Of a DNA stretch of 64,000 nt, positions 35,185-46,418 are shown piece by piece. Source of the stretch: Camillea tinctor (lineage: Eukaryota; Ascomycota; Sordariomycetes; Xylariales; Xylariaceae). The translations under genes were made by a program, and so were the position numbers. The stretch covers positions 850 through 64,849 of the forward strand of contig MU394081.1 in the NCBI GenBank assembly GCA_022578605.1. The letters are read 5' to 3'. The first letter of the stretch is position 1; each line of letters starts with the position of its first letter. The notes under the pieces are model-generated. The model was not told where the DNA came from, did not search any database, and saw only the letters and a list, made by a program, of their open reading frames with translations.

Positions 35185-37613
35185 ATGGATGCAAGCTACC
35201 TTTCCCAGCAGGTGAACAGCATCATTGGCCAACTACATGGCCTTTTCGACGAGATTGGTGTTCCCGACCATGATCGCGAAGCCAGAGAAACAGAGGTAAG
35301 TCCCCAATGAAATAAATACAGAGTACAGCTGGGGATGGGGTCTTGTCTTACATAGGTGCTAACAACCCCCCGCCACAGCTCTTTGCAGCCCTGTCCGAAA
35401 CCCTGAACAACCAAGTGAAAGCTGTCGCAGTAGAGAAAAAGACTATGATAGATGAAGCTGAACGCATCATTACTTCTATTCGTCAAATGGAGGCCTCCAT
35501 CGACGACCATGGATCGCGACACAGCTACCACGACGACGACGATGATCTCGAGATCACCTACCCCCTCAACCGATGTCTGGTCGCTTTGAGGGAGAGACAC
35601 TCACAAGTTAGCAAACAGCACCGCGAGCGCTTTGAGCAGGTCAGAAGTACGTCAAGCCCAAGCCCCCTCGTCTAGTATCACAGCATAGATACAGTGACAC
35701 TGACCTAAATACTGTATGCAGAGCTCGCCCAGGCCTTGGAATCCTACTCTTCCCACCTTGAGCCATCCTTCGTTAAGATCACCCTGCCACCCACCGGGCC
35801 TCACCAATCGATCCCCCCGACCTTCGATCTGTCCCCTTCCTACGTCGATAAATTGGATAACGAGTTCACTCGAGTCTATGAGGAGTACACTCACCGAATT
35901 GAGACTGTCCAGGCATTGTGCGAAAACATTATTCAGCTATGGGCCGAACTGGGCACACCCCAAGCTCAGACTGATAATGCGATCGTCAAATACTATCGCG
36001 ATGCACCTGAACAACTTGGCTTGCACAAGGATGACCTCTCGAGGCTGCAGGGCAAGAGAGACAAGCTGGCGGATGAAAAGAAGAATCGCGAGAAGCGCCT
36101 CAGGGATCTTAGGGCGGCTGTGGAGGCGTTGTGGGAGAAGCTTGGTGTTGATGAGTCGCGGCGCAAGTCCTTCCTGAACAATAACCGTGGTTGTGGTGTT
36201 CGGCAAATCAACGAGTTCCAGGATGAGTTGACTAAGTTGAACGAACTCAAGCGCCAGAATCTCCACCTATTTGTAGAGGATGCGCGTTACAAGCTCCAGG
36301 AGTTATGGGACGCTCTATACTTCTCTGAAGATGAGATGCTTGAGTTCACCCCTGCCTTCTCTGACGTGTACAGTGATGCATTGCTTGAGGCTCACGAGCG
36401 AGAAATAGCCCGACTCGACGCTTTGAGAGAGCAGCGCGCCCCCACGCTGGCCCTCGTCGAGAAGCACCGGACACTTGTCCAGGAACGGGACGAACTGGCT
36501 GCATCTAGTCAGGATGCGTCCCGGCTCATGATGCGTGGGCAGAAGGGAGAAAAGCGCGATCCTGGAAAGTTGCTTCGTGAAGAGAAGATGCGCAAGCGAA
36601 TTGCTAAGGAACTTCCTAAGATCGCCGCCGACTTGTCTAAAATGTTAGAGAAGTGGGAGGATGAGTATGGGCGACCATTCCTTGTCCACGGCGAGAGGTA
36701 CCTCGACCAACTGGAACTAGAAGCTCCTAAGCCTGTTCCAGGTCCTCGGTCAAAGACACCAGCAGGGCCTCCCCCTTCAACCCTCAGGAACCAGAGATCG
36801 GGCACTCTCACTCGGTCAAACTCTGCTATTACCAGAAGCGAGTCAAACCCAACTCTCAACAGAACGGCCTCTGTGCCGAGGTCAAAGACACCTACGGTGC
36901 ATGGCTCCATCAGGCGGGCACCACCCCCTGCTGCTAGCCAGACAATGAGGGACCCCAGAGGAAGCCCTACCAGACTTCCGGCGCGAGCACCTCTGTCCAA
37001 TCTCAAGTTTGGGAACAATTCCCCTGAGAGGCAACGACCTGCACCCGAACGACCTGAATCTCGGACGGGCACTCTACGCGCCGGTCACCCAATTATGCGA
37101 GCACCCCCTCCCAAGATGAGGGAACTACTCCCCCCCATCGAGTTCGATACTCCGATCAACAAGTACCGTAGCGATAATAACTTCGGATCCAGCATCAACG
37201 TCAGGGCCGTACCGCCCGAAGACGTCTACGATGACCGGAGCCATCAGAGTTATGGACGGAGCTATCTCCAAGAGTCTCACGCTTCTATACAAAATAAACA
37301 ATTTTCACAGTCAGCCTACCCCCAGGCACCTCCGCCGAGACAAGTCTCGAACTCGTCTACACAGATCTCCGGCTCGGAGAACTGGGAAACGTACGATGAC
37401 AACTCGGAGCCTGAGCTAGACGCTTCGGATGCGTACTACCAGAAGCTACGGGCGACGAAGGGGAGGCGGTTCACGCCTGAAGACACCCATCCGGCGGCCC
37501 AGATGAAGCGTCAGCGGGGGATCCCTCCGGCCATGCATGCTGGTCATGTGGTCGATGCCGAGGGCAACCGAATCATCTCAGGGAGCGAATGGACTGACGA
37601 AGATGCTATGTGA
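35185..37613 (+). CDS. ASE1: ASE1/PRC1/MAP65 spindle midzone microtubule bundler
   Basis: Three exons: 35185-35295, 35379-35646 and 35722-37613, for 756 residues. Introns are GTAAGT...GCTAAC...CAG and GTACGT...CAG. The start MDASYLSQQVNSII and the helical HGLFDEIGVPDHDREARE open the dimerisation region. Long coiled coils follow to about residue 250. The microtubule-binding spectrin region near residues 255-400 contains LWEKLGVDESRRKSF, NINEF-like VRQINEFQDEL and LWDALYFSEDEMLEFTPAF, hallmarks of MAP65/Ase1. The C-terminal 300 residues are basic, Ser/Pro-rich and carry repeated RSKTP motifs that look like CDK sites. The protein cross-links antiparallel microtubules in anaphase. An X-box lies upstream. 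Confidence 0.93.
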
Positions 37614-39186
37614 TGACGATTATGATGATAATAAGAAGAATAATCACCATATTGACATCAAAGAAAGAAAAGAAAAAGGAATTAAAAAAAAACGAACAGC
37701 CTTGACGAATCATGAGGTTCCGAGTTGTCATGTCATAACAAAAAAAAAGAACCCACCAACCCTCCTAATCTCTCCTAAACACGCGCACGTATGATTACGA
37801 GTCACGGAACGCCTTTGGGAATTTACCGCTGGCGCTTTTGATTTTGGGGGTCATGTTTATAACGTCTTTTTCTAAGCAGGCCTGCGTGCTTCACATGTCC
37901 TTTTTTTTTTTCTCGTCTTTTTTTCTCGTCATCAAATAATGGCTTCTTCAGCCCACTTTCTCCTTTTTTTCTATCTCTCTACTACCACTACGCCTAGCTC
38001 TCTCTGCCACTGCAACACCTCTTTTTTCTTTCATGTCTTGTTCGGTTCTTGTTATATTTGGCTGTAAAAAGCATCATGTCTTTTTTCTATCTTCCTCGAT
38101 CGCAAAACAAAAACAAAAACGAGAAAAATGTTTCCGGACCGATAGATGGAGGTTACTCCTCACAAGGATTCAAAAACACAATCTCACCCAAGTCTTGTCC
38201 AAAAGAGGGACGAGGAATACCGCAAAGAGATGATATAACATCTCGCTGTGCTCGCTCCCCCCGGTTGGTAACTTTTTCTTTTATTCACTTTTTTTTTTCT
38301 CTTTCCCAATTGTCTGGATTTCCATGCCTGTTTGAACATACTCGGAAAGGGAGAGGGAATGGGAGGCTGGCTAAGGCAGGAGGGGGGATAAGGGTTGATC
38401 AAGGTCCGTTTGGGCGTTTGGGTGTACGAATAGCCTCTTGTCTTTTTTACTTGCCTATTTTTTCTCTTGCTAGTTTTTCTCAAATCATTGTGAGTGAAGT
38501 AGGAGAAAAAAGTTTTCCTTGAGAAAGAAAATAAAAAACAATGTTCAATGATCCTTTAATCTTTTCTAAACCCTCGTTTATGTAACTTGTATGTGTGTGT
38601 TTTGTGGTGAAAAAGAGAAAAGAAGATGAAAAAAAGGAGGCCTAGAATTTCTATAACCAACCAATCAATGGAGAGGATCGATGATCGAACTTGGTCGCAT
38701 AGCTGGTAGCTTGAATGTACATGTACGATCCAAGACGCGAACAACCCCTGAATTTTATTAGATTTAGCGCGTTGGAGGTACTTCCGAAGCAACCGCGCCA
38801 CGCTACAGTTACGACTTACCCAGCTTTTTTTACCTAACCAACGACCTATAAGGTTCCAGGGTTGTATCTAATCCTTACATGGTGTTGTTCTCTCTCAGCT
38901 ACAACCTACATCATTCAAGTTCATTCCTTCAATACTCACTCTTCTCCTCCATTTATACGTAAGAATGGACTCAACCGAGAAACAAGTGACAGTAAGATCA
39001 ACAACCAATACACTCACTTAATCTATCTACACTTCCTATCTAGGTATCTATTTGGGGTACATAAAAAAATACCTACCTAATATTATTAACAAATTAGGAG
39101 GGGTGAAGCAATAATCTATAAATAGATGAACCATTGTCTCGTTAAACTTTACCAGCCAGGCGGTACCGCTGGCCATCATCAAACTC
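37614..39186. other. Intergenic: ASE1 3' region and IRS4-like promoter
   Basis: 1.6 kb with many A- and T-runs. No RNA gene, TATA box or conserved frame is evident; the open frames here are low-complexity. Confidence 0.6.
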
Positions 39187-41325
39187 ATGAACCCTTCAGG
39201 GATCCCCAATAGCCACAGCCGACCACCATCAACCCCTTCTACACCTCACAACGATGCTGCGTATAATGCCGCCCTAAGGGGCGCTTCGCTTGCCTTTCAG
39301 AGGACGCCGGTAGCCAAGCAGCACCAACCCGCGGCTATCACTCCCAAGTCTTCCCTGACAAGTCTCGACAATGGCGCTCTCATCGCAGCCACTTCGGCAT
39401 CGCGAGATCGTAGCCTTTCCAGCTCGCCCCCTCGAGCACAAGCTTCCCGACTCAGTCAACACACCACAGGTAGCAGTGTGCAAGGCGGAGGCAGCACCTT
39501 TTACGGCGTTGAACCAGGAGCCGTCAGCCAGCGGTTGATACAGCACACACAAATAACACCACAAAGTCACCATCTGCTGCCCCCGCCTAAGCAGACAATG
39601 GCTGACCCACGATCGCCGTCTTTCATAGCAGCGACCCTCGCGGCTAGTAGATCGGGAAGCCCCAAGCCCCCTCGCTCGAAAGCCCAGTCGCACCAGCAGA
39701 ATACCCAACAGGCCAGCAGAAGACGGAGGCATGGTAGTGTGGGCGCCAACAGCGCTGCCAGCTCGGTGACAAGTCTTGATATAGCAACCGATATCAGACC
39801 TATTCCTTCGGCCAATGCCCTAATATCGATGTTCGAAAGGGGAGATGATGATACAGATCCCGTCAAGAAAGGGGTTGACAAATCACATGTCAACAACAGG
39901 CTGGCTGGAGCAAAGCCTAGTCTCAAGCCAGTGACGCCCCCTAGAAACCTTAGCCCTGTTGCTAAGCACGACACATCTCCTTCAAGATTAGCTAGTAATA
40001 TGGTATGGGAAAGGGCCACAACTCAATCGGCGTTAGCGAAGGAAACGGAACACAAACCTACTCAGCAAGGTCCTACCGCATCCACTGAGGTCAGGAGACG
40101 GCCCCCTACTCCGCCCCCAGCACGTTCAAAGGGTGAGGTTGAAATTTCGAAACATGGGCAACCTCTTAAATCTAGAGCAAAACCTCGCGCCATGACACCG
40201 CCGCCAAAGTCTATTAATCGATCGGAAACGGTCATCTTATCACCCCAGCCAAGACGGGCGGCTACAGTGAGGAACATACGACCGACGTCCAATGAGGCTA
40301 TCTTGGCGAACCAGAACCGAAAGCCGCCCGTGAAACCCAAACCACGGCGACCTACTTCTGTGCCTGGTACATCAACTGCCTTTAAAAGTGCAGATGCCGA
40401 CCCAGTCAATACAGTCACTCTACCAAATAGACCTTCATCTAGCTCTTCTGATGATACATTCGTGTCTGCCTCATCCGCGCCATCAACCCATCCCAACTCC
40501 CCCCGTCGTGGAAGATCACGTCCTACGACTCCCGATCCCCCTCAGCCCCCAGCGGCTATGCGGTCCCCTCTCCCCCCTCCCCCCAGACCTTCTCACACCT
40601 CCCATCTTCCCTTGCAATCCCTCACCAACGCCATTGTCGCGGGGTCCCTCGCCTCCGCCCGCATGACGCCCACTTCTGCGACCCCTTCCCGCGCACCCAC
40701 GCCCCCGCCTGCCCGCAAACGGGCGTCCCACATGCGCCAGACCCTGCGCAAGCCCCCATCCAAGTCCGACGACGAGGACGAGAAATCACGGCGCAGGTCC
40801 CTGGGTAAGCTGGGTAACAGGGCCAAGCACGCGCACCGGGAAGGGTCACGACGCCACTGGAGAGAGCAGATCACGCCGCGCGAACGCAAGAGGTACGAGG
40901 GCGTGTGGGCGAGCAATAGGGGGTATCTCCTGCTCCCAAACGATCAAAACAACAGCAACAACCGGAACAACAATCATAACAATAACAGCAGCAACAACAA
41001 CAATGCCGAAGCAGGAAAGGGGAACGACAACGACGACAACGGAGAGCGCGTGGCTAACATCGTGGTGCGCGATATATGGGGCCGCAGCCGCCTGCCGTTC
41101 GACGAACTGAGCGAGGTGTGGGACCTTGTCGATAGGCGTGGCAAGGGCTCGCTCGACAAGACCGAGTTCGTGGTCGGCACGTGGCTTGTGGACCAGCGGC
41201 TGCGCGGGCGCAAGATACCCCGGAAGGTGAGCGAGAGTGTTTGGGGTAGCGCGAAGGGGGTTAGGGTCTTGGGGCCGAAAGAGGATGGTGGTAAGGGGAA
41301 AGGCAAGGGGAAGGGGAGAGTGTGA
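39187..41325 (+). CDS. IRS4: IRS4/TAX4-like EH-domain protein
   Basis: Intronless, 712 residues, ATG at 39187. Residues 1-560 are disordered, Ser/Pro/Arg-rich, with repeated PTPPPARSKG and RAMTPPPKS-type stretches. The only folded part is a C-terminal EH domain: RKRYEGVWASNRGYLLL (about 566-583), then an Asn-rich insert, then VVRDIWGRSRLPFDELSEVW, DLVDRRGKGSLDKTEF and VGTWLVDQRLRGRKIP (to about 685). The tail is GK-rich. Architecture matches the Irs4/Tax4 family, which in yeast binds and activates the PI(4,5)P2 5-phosphatase Inp51. The Asn-rich insert of roughly 30 residues within the EH domain is unusual. The EF-hand loop lacks several standard acidic ligands, so calcium binding is doubtful. 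Confidence 0.82.
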   Translation: MNPSGIPNSHSRPPSTPSTPHNDAAYNAALRGASLAFQRTPVAKQHQPAAITPKSSLTSLDNGALIAATSASRDRSLSSSPPRAQASRLSQHTTGSSVQGGGSTFYGVEPGAVSQRLIQHTQITPQSHHLLPPPKQTMADPRSPSFIAATLAASRSGSPKPPRSKAQSHQQNTQQASRRRRHGSVGANSAASSVTSLDIATDIRPIPSANALISMFERGDDDTDPVKKGVDKSHVNNRLAGAKPSLKPVTPPRNLSPVAKHDTSPSRLASNMVWERATTQSALAKETEHKPTQQGPTASTEVRRRPPTPPPARSKGEVEISKHGQPLKSRAKPRAMTPPPKSINRSETVILSPQPRRAATVRNIRPTSNEAILANQNRKPPVKPKPRRPTSVPGTSTAFKSADADPVNTVTLPNRPSSSSSDDTFVSASSAPSTHPNSPRRGRSRPTTPDPPQPPAAMRSPLPPPPRPSHTSHLPLQSLTNAIVAGSLASARMTPTSATPSRAPTPPPARKRASHMRQTLRKPPSKSDDEDEKSRRRSLGKLGNRAKHAHREGSRRHWREQITPRERKRYEGVWASNRGYLLLPNDQNNSNNRNNNHNNNSSNNNNAEAGKGNDNDDNGERVANIVVRDIWGRSRLPFDELSEVWDLVDRRGKGSLDKTEFVVGTWLVDQRLRGRKIPRKVSESVWGSAKGVRVLGPKEDGGKGKGKGKGRV

Positions 41326-43813
41326 GGATTGGGGGAGAGGGGAGAGAGAGAAGGATGTTGATATGTCATGGCATGTTGTCGTGATGGGATTGTATATAAG
41401 ATACGTGTGGGTTGGGTATGTATGTACAGATAAGTAGATCGAACGGGTCAGTAGATGGAAATGATACCCCCTCTCATGTATGTATAGCAAACACCTGTCA
41501 GACAGTGATGATATAGAAGAACATGTCGATTTGTGTAAATATTTATATTGTTAATGTACCTAACTAGATACATATATACACCTATGAGCCCTTTACATGT
41601 CACTACTTCCGTATTTATTATGTTGGACAGAGAGCGAGGTCATCGCACAGTTGCCCAGGTAATGTAGGTATAAGATCGGCTAGATTAGGACGACGGCATT
41701 TTGGTTTTATTTAGATTAGATTTTGTATATTTATTTACATTGTGTATAACTATATATAGCTCCTCCGTTGTCCACTATGTCGATGACCCACCGCGTATTA
41801 ATAACAAATCGTCGCATCGTATGTACACCACATAAGAACTGCAAATCATGGACCCATAGCTACGCTGAGTACCATGTTTCCCTTTGAAAGTGCCCTGCCA
41901 AGTGTGGTGTACACACCACTCCGTGTTGTCACATGTGAGCGAGTGCTCCCTCCCACGTCATTGTTGACATTCCCTCCCAACGAGAAAGCGTAAGCAAAAT
42001 CAAATCCTACTTCACCTGCATACATATAAGACCTAAAGCTATTTAAATTATGACGTCGGTGTCTCATAAGCTAAGTAAATAGTTTTTCTTTAAAAAAGGG
42101 AAGCAGAAAAAGAAATAAACCCATTTAAAATAATGAAGTGCTGTCTTAAAAGATCCATGTGACTTGACATTGATCTGCATAAAATTAGTATAACGCAATT
42201 ATTTAACAATACACTGACTCGGGTCTTTTTTTTTCTCTCTCGTTCTTATTAATGTCTTGTAAGTAGGCACTTAGCGTTGTCGAAGAAAAAAAAGCTATGA
42301 CCAAGGGACCACCCTTTCTCAATGATCACTTATCGAAAGCCGCCGGCGGCCGGTAATGTGTATATGTACTATTGCTTTAAACCGTAATCTAAAAAGATAG
42401 CGCTTCTCGGCGAGTGAAACGAGTCTATCTACCGAGCACTCGCAGCTCTTGAAACGACTTGGCGCTGGTCTGCTTTAGATCCAATTTTTTCTTTTAGGGC
42501 CTGCCTAGCATTTGTTTTAGGGAAGGCTTTGTGTGTTTAGGGAGGGAAACAACCCAGGTCCTACTAAAACTTTAGTTGTACACTTCGTTGCTGCTTTGCC
42601 CCAATCAACTCACGTTTTAGCATTCCATTTTATCCATTTTACAAGCCGCACGTACAGCAAATTTCCAAACTATCCCAAAGCTTAAATAAAAGTAAATATG
42701 TACCTCCTTCACCAACTACGCACATAATCTACAAAGTTCAGGTCCCTCAAGTTCCTTTCTCCCCCCCTTTTTTATTTTTTATTTTTTTGTATCTTCCCAC
42801 TTTCCTTTTTATCCTACACCCACTACAACCCACACAACATTACACCATACACACACAGACATACATACTACATACTACTGGTTACTACACTTTTCATACC
42901 CTCTCATATTGACAATACCCACCCACGGGGATACGCTCTCTTTGATCATTCTTTTTCTTTTTCCTTTTCCTTTTCTTTCCCTTTACTTTCTTTTACTCTC
43001 TCTCTCTATACCCACAGTCGATATAGAAAACCAACCAGCCAAAACAGCAAATGAGTAGAAGACTTGGCTTACATATGGTGGCGACTCTGCGAATTCTGCG
43101 AAATTATTCCATGCAGCATAATCATCCTCGAAGCTAGTAGCTTACCTCAGGCCTACTGTTATCCTGCAGCCCATTCCTCAGCGGCAACTGAATTCTTCCT
43201 CTTTATTGGCGAGGGGGGTCTTCTGTTGCATTCCACTCTGCGTCTCGGGGTATTTCCCTCCCTCTCGCTAGCTAATAATATCACTTCTTCCCCTCGAACG
43301 AGTGGATTTAGTCTTCTTTTTCTTATTTTCTTCTTTTTCTTCTACTCTCTCCGTCACTCCATAATCATCGGTGACTCTTAAATCCCGTGATGCGGGTTGG
43401 CCCTCAAAAGTCTCCCTTGCCCCTTTCCACCACTCTCCTCGCTACTCTACTTTAGCAACGTAGCGGATTTCTCAACTGCAGCAGACGGTACTGCGCAACG
43501 TAGTCGGAATTCATTAATCCCACCTCGATATCATCGACAACCCGTCCGCGCCAAGCTTTGTGAACTTTAATAACAACTCGAGGTTTTTTGGTGGTTATTT
43601 TGTTTTCCACTACCCGACGCTATTCGAACTATCCATCCCCTAGCCTATCATAGCGAGGACCGGTTCTCGACCAAACAGAAAGAAAAAAGAAAGACGGAGA
43701 GGAGACGGGCCAAAAAAAAACCTCAACTCATTAATCTAGTAATTCTAATAAACGTCCATCGCGACATACACCAAAACCTTAGTCGCGCACGCGCGAATAC
43801 CTTAGTTTCGACT
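41326..43813. other. Intergenic: IRS4-like 3' region and OPY1-like promoter
   Basis: 2.5 kb. AT-rich at left, with an isolated 12-bp GC palindrome at 42339-42350. From 42,700 a pyrimidine-rich promoter and leader with CT and ACAC repeats begins. No gene seen. Confidence 0.6.
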
Positions 43814-45215
43814 ATGGCTGAGACGGCAACTCAGTGCTTCGCCGACACTTCAGGCACTAGATTCCCAGGCCGCGGTGCAACATTAAGTATCTCTTCCTCT
43901 GCCATGGCCGTATCAGCAAACTCTCTAGCGAATCGCATTCGGAACCAGGCCACTACCATGGCTGCCGCAAGCCCAGTCACCCAGAACGGGAGCTTCGAGT
44001 TCGACCGCGTCATCAAGTCCGGCTATGTCCAGAAACGGACTCAAAAGACCAAAGTAGGTTGCCATGCCCTTCCCCTGCCGATCTGTGCTGTTGATGTTAG
44101 TCATGTATACTAATCTATTGCTTCTTCGACAGACTTGGAAGTCTGTCTTTCTTGTCCTGAGACCCAATGCGCTCTCTATCTACAAGTCGGATAAGGAGAG
44201 CAAACTTCGACACAAGCTGTACCTCTCAGATCTCTCGGCCGTCACCCTTCTCAAAGACCCCAAGCAGAAACGACAAAACCTATTCGGCTTATTCTCCCCC
44301 GCCAGAAATTTCCACTTCGAGGCCCCTACCGCCAAGGATGCAGAAGAATGGATCAACCTGATAAGGCAAGAGGCGAGGATTGAAGAGGAGGAAGAGGAGA
44401 TGTTTCTAGCAAGCCCCGTCGTCCGCCGGCAATCGTTTGCCCCGACTTCCATGTTGAAGAGCGGAGCAGAGAAAGCCCGGAACATAATACAAGGTAGCAA
44501 TAGAATGCTGTCGAGTTCCCCAGAACCCGTCGATCGCCCGGTTTCGAACGCTCTGTCCTCTAGCATAAGACGACTATCGCACCACGACTACTCGGGTCTG
44601 TCTGGGAACGAGCTAGCTTCACAGTCTGACCTATCCGACGTCGAGGGCCAACGAGCCCACGGACCTTCGATCGAGAGCATCAGGACTCCGTCAGGTTCTG
44701 CTTCGGCCACAGATGCCAACGCAAAAGATCGACCAATGCTAGGAAACCGGAATGCCAGCCAGCTCAGTGGCCTTAATCTCGAACGAGACCCTGACCGTGT
44801 CGTCTGGCAGGGTTGGCTTTGGTACCTCAAGGGCAAACGGGGTGTCAAGCAGTGGAAGAACTGCTGGGCTGTCCTCCGTCCCAGGAACCTTATACTCTAC
44901 AAGGACGAATCTGAATACACAGCCTCGTTTATCCTAGGGCTGTCGACGGTAGTTAACGTGGTAGACATTGATCCGATCAGCAAAACAAAACTACATTGTC
45001 TACAGGTCATCACGGATGAAAGGGTGTATCGGTTCTGCGCACATGATGAAGAAACGTTGGTCCACTGTCTTGGCGCTTTCAAGAGCCTTCTATCCAAGCG
45101 GAAAGAACTAGAAGCACGAGCGCTTGCGTCAGGCAATGTGGCACCAGCACCAGCATCAGCACCAACAGCAACAACAACTACTACTACCAACACCAACACC
45201 ACTACTGTTCGATGA
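43814..45215 (+). CDS. Tandem PH-domain protein, OPY1-like
   Basis: Two exons, 43814-44053 and 44133-45215, for 440 residues; the intron is GTAGGT...CTAAT...CAG. PH domain 1, about residues 67-160, begins VIKSGYVQKRTQKTKTWKSV and ends in the invariant-Trp helix EEWINLIRQEA. A Ser-rich linker follows. PH domain 2, about residues 301-395, has WQGWLWYLKGKRGVKQWKNC, AVLRPRNLILYKDE and a final helix HCLGAFKSLLSKR. The C-terminus is Ala/Pro then a Thr/Asn tail. Two PH domains with nothing else is the layout of yeast Opy1, which binds PI(4,5)P2 and the PIP5 kinase Mss4. I cannot prove orthology from sequence alone. The first intron cuts PH domain 1 within its first hairpin. Confidence 0.85.
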
Positions 45216-46339
45216 CCACCGACCCTGTCTCTCGAGGCAGAGTAAATACTGTAACTACCACTACAACACCGAATTTCATTTTCTTTTATTCAGACACAAC
45301 ACACAAAAATATGGTTTGATACCCTGGGATCTGCAGATGGAAGCATAAACAAAGCTTTCTTATATCAGATCAAAGGCGCAGCTTGAGGAATTATTTCGAA
45401 GGAGGCGGAAAGACTACCGGACGAGTACGTTGCGTCACGATAACGTACGTGCATATGTACGGAAGGGATTGAAAAAAGCATGGGGATGGCTATGTAAGCT
45501 TAGGACTCGAGAAAAAAAAAGATATTATCTACGAGAAGAGAGAAGAAGAAACAAAAAGAAAGCAAAGGAAAATACGAGGACTAGTTGCTAAAATAGCTGT
45601 TTGGAGCTTTTCAGGGGGGCGGAGGGAGGGAGGACTGCGATTGAGGTGGAAGGTTGAAATGGGGAGAAGGAGGGCAGAGGGAGAAGAGAAAAGGTCTGGT
45701 CACTAAACTTACTACTGTATATAATCGAGGAATCACAGCTTTCCTCTTTTTCTCCATACCCTTTCTCTTTCTCTCTTTTCTTGTCCTCCCCTTATCATTC
45801 GTTTCTGTTTTGTTTTTGTTTTTTTCCTTTTTCTTAAACTACAATACCTTTTTTTATACCATATATAACGAATTATTACGATAAGACAGAGAGAGAAAGA
45901 AAGAAAGAAAGAAAGAAAGGGGAAGCAAGTGGAAAGCAAAGAGACAATATAGGAAGCAGGACTTGCTGAAGAATCAAGAACCAAGAGAGAGAGAGAAAAA
46001 AACCAGATATGTTTTTTAATCGATTTATATATCATCTATATATTTATTTATTATTAAGAGTTTTGTTGTTCTTATTTTGAGGGTAGGATGGGATGGGATT
46101 GGAGTGGTTTGGCTCAGGATGGATTGGGTTGGGATGGGTTTTAGAGGGAGTAGGGGAGTAAAGGGGAGAGGTTAAGGAGGAGGGGAAGAGGGGAATGATG
46201 ATTTGATGATATCGAAATCTTTGGATTAGAGAAGAGAAGAGGAGGGGAAGTGAAGGGGAAGGAAGGGGGAAAGGGGGAGGGGAAGCATTATAATAATAAT
46301 AAGATTATACATGCCCAGTACAAAAATTTATATCAATTT

Positions 46340-46340
<1 letters not shown>

Positions 46341-46375
<35 letters not shown>

Positions 46376-46418
46376 GGAGGAGGAGGAGGAGGAGGAGGAG
46401 GAGGAGGAGGAGGAGGAG
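46341..46418. repeat. Compound microsatellite (ACT)n(GGA)n
   Basis: About 12 ACT units (46341-46375) run directly into about 14 GGA units (46376-46418). The GGA part can form purine or G-quartet structures. Confidence 0.9.
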
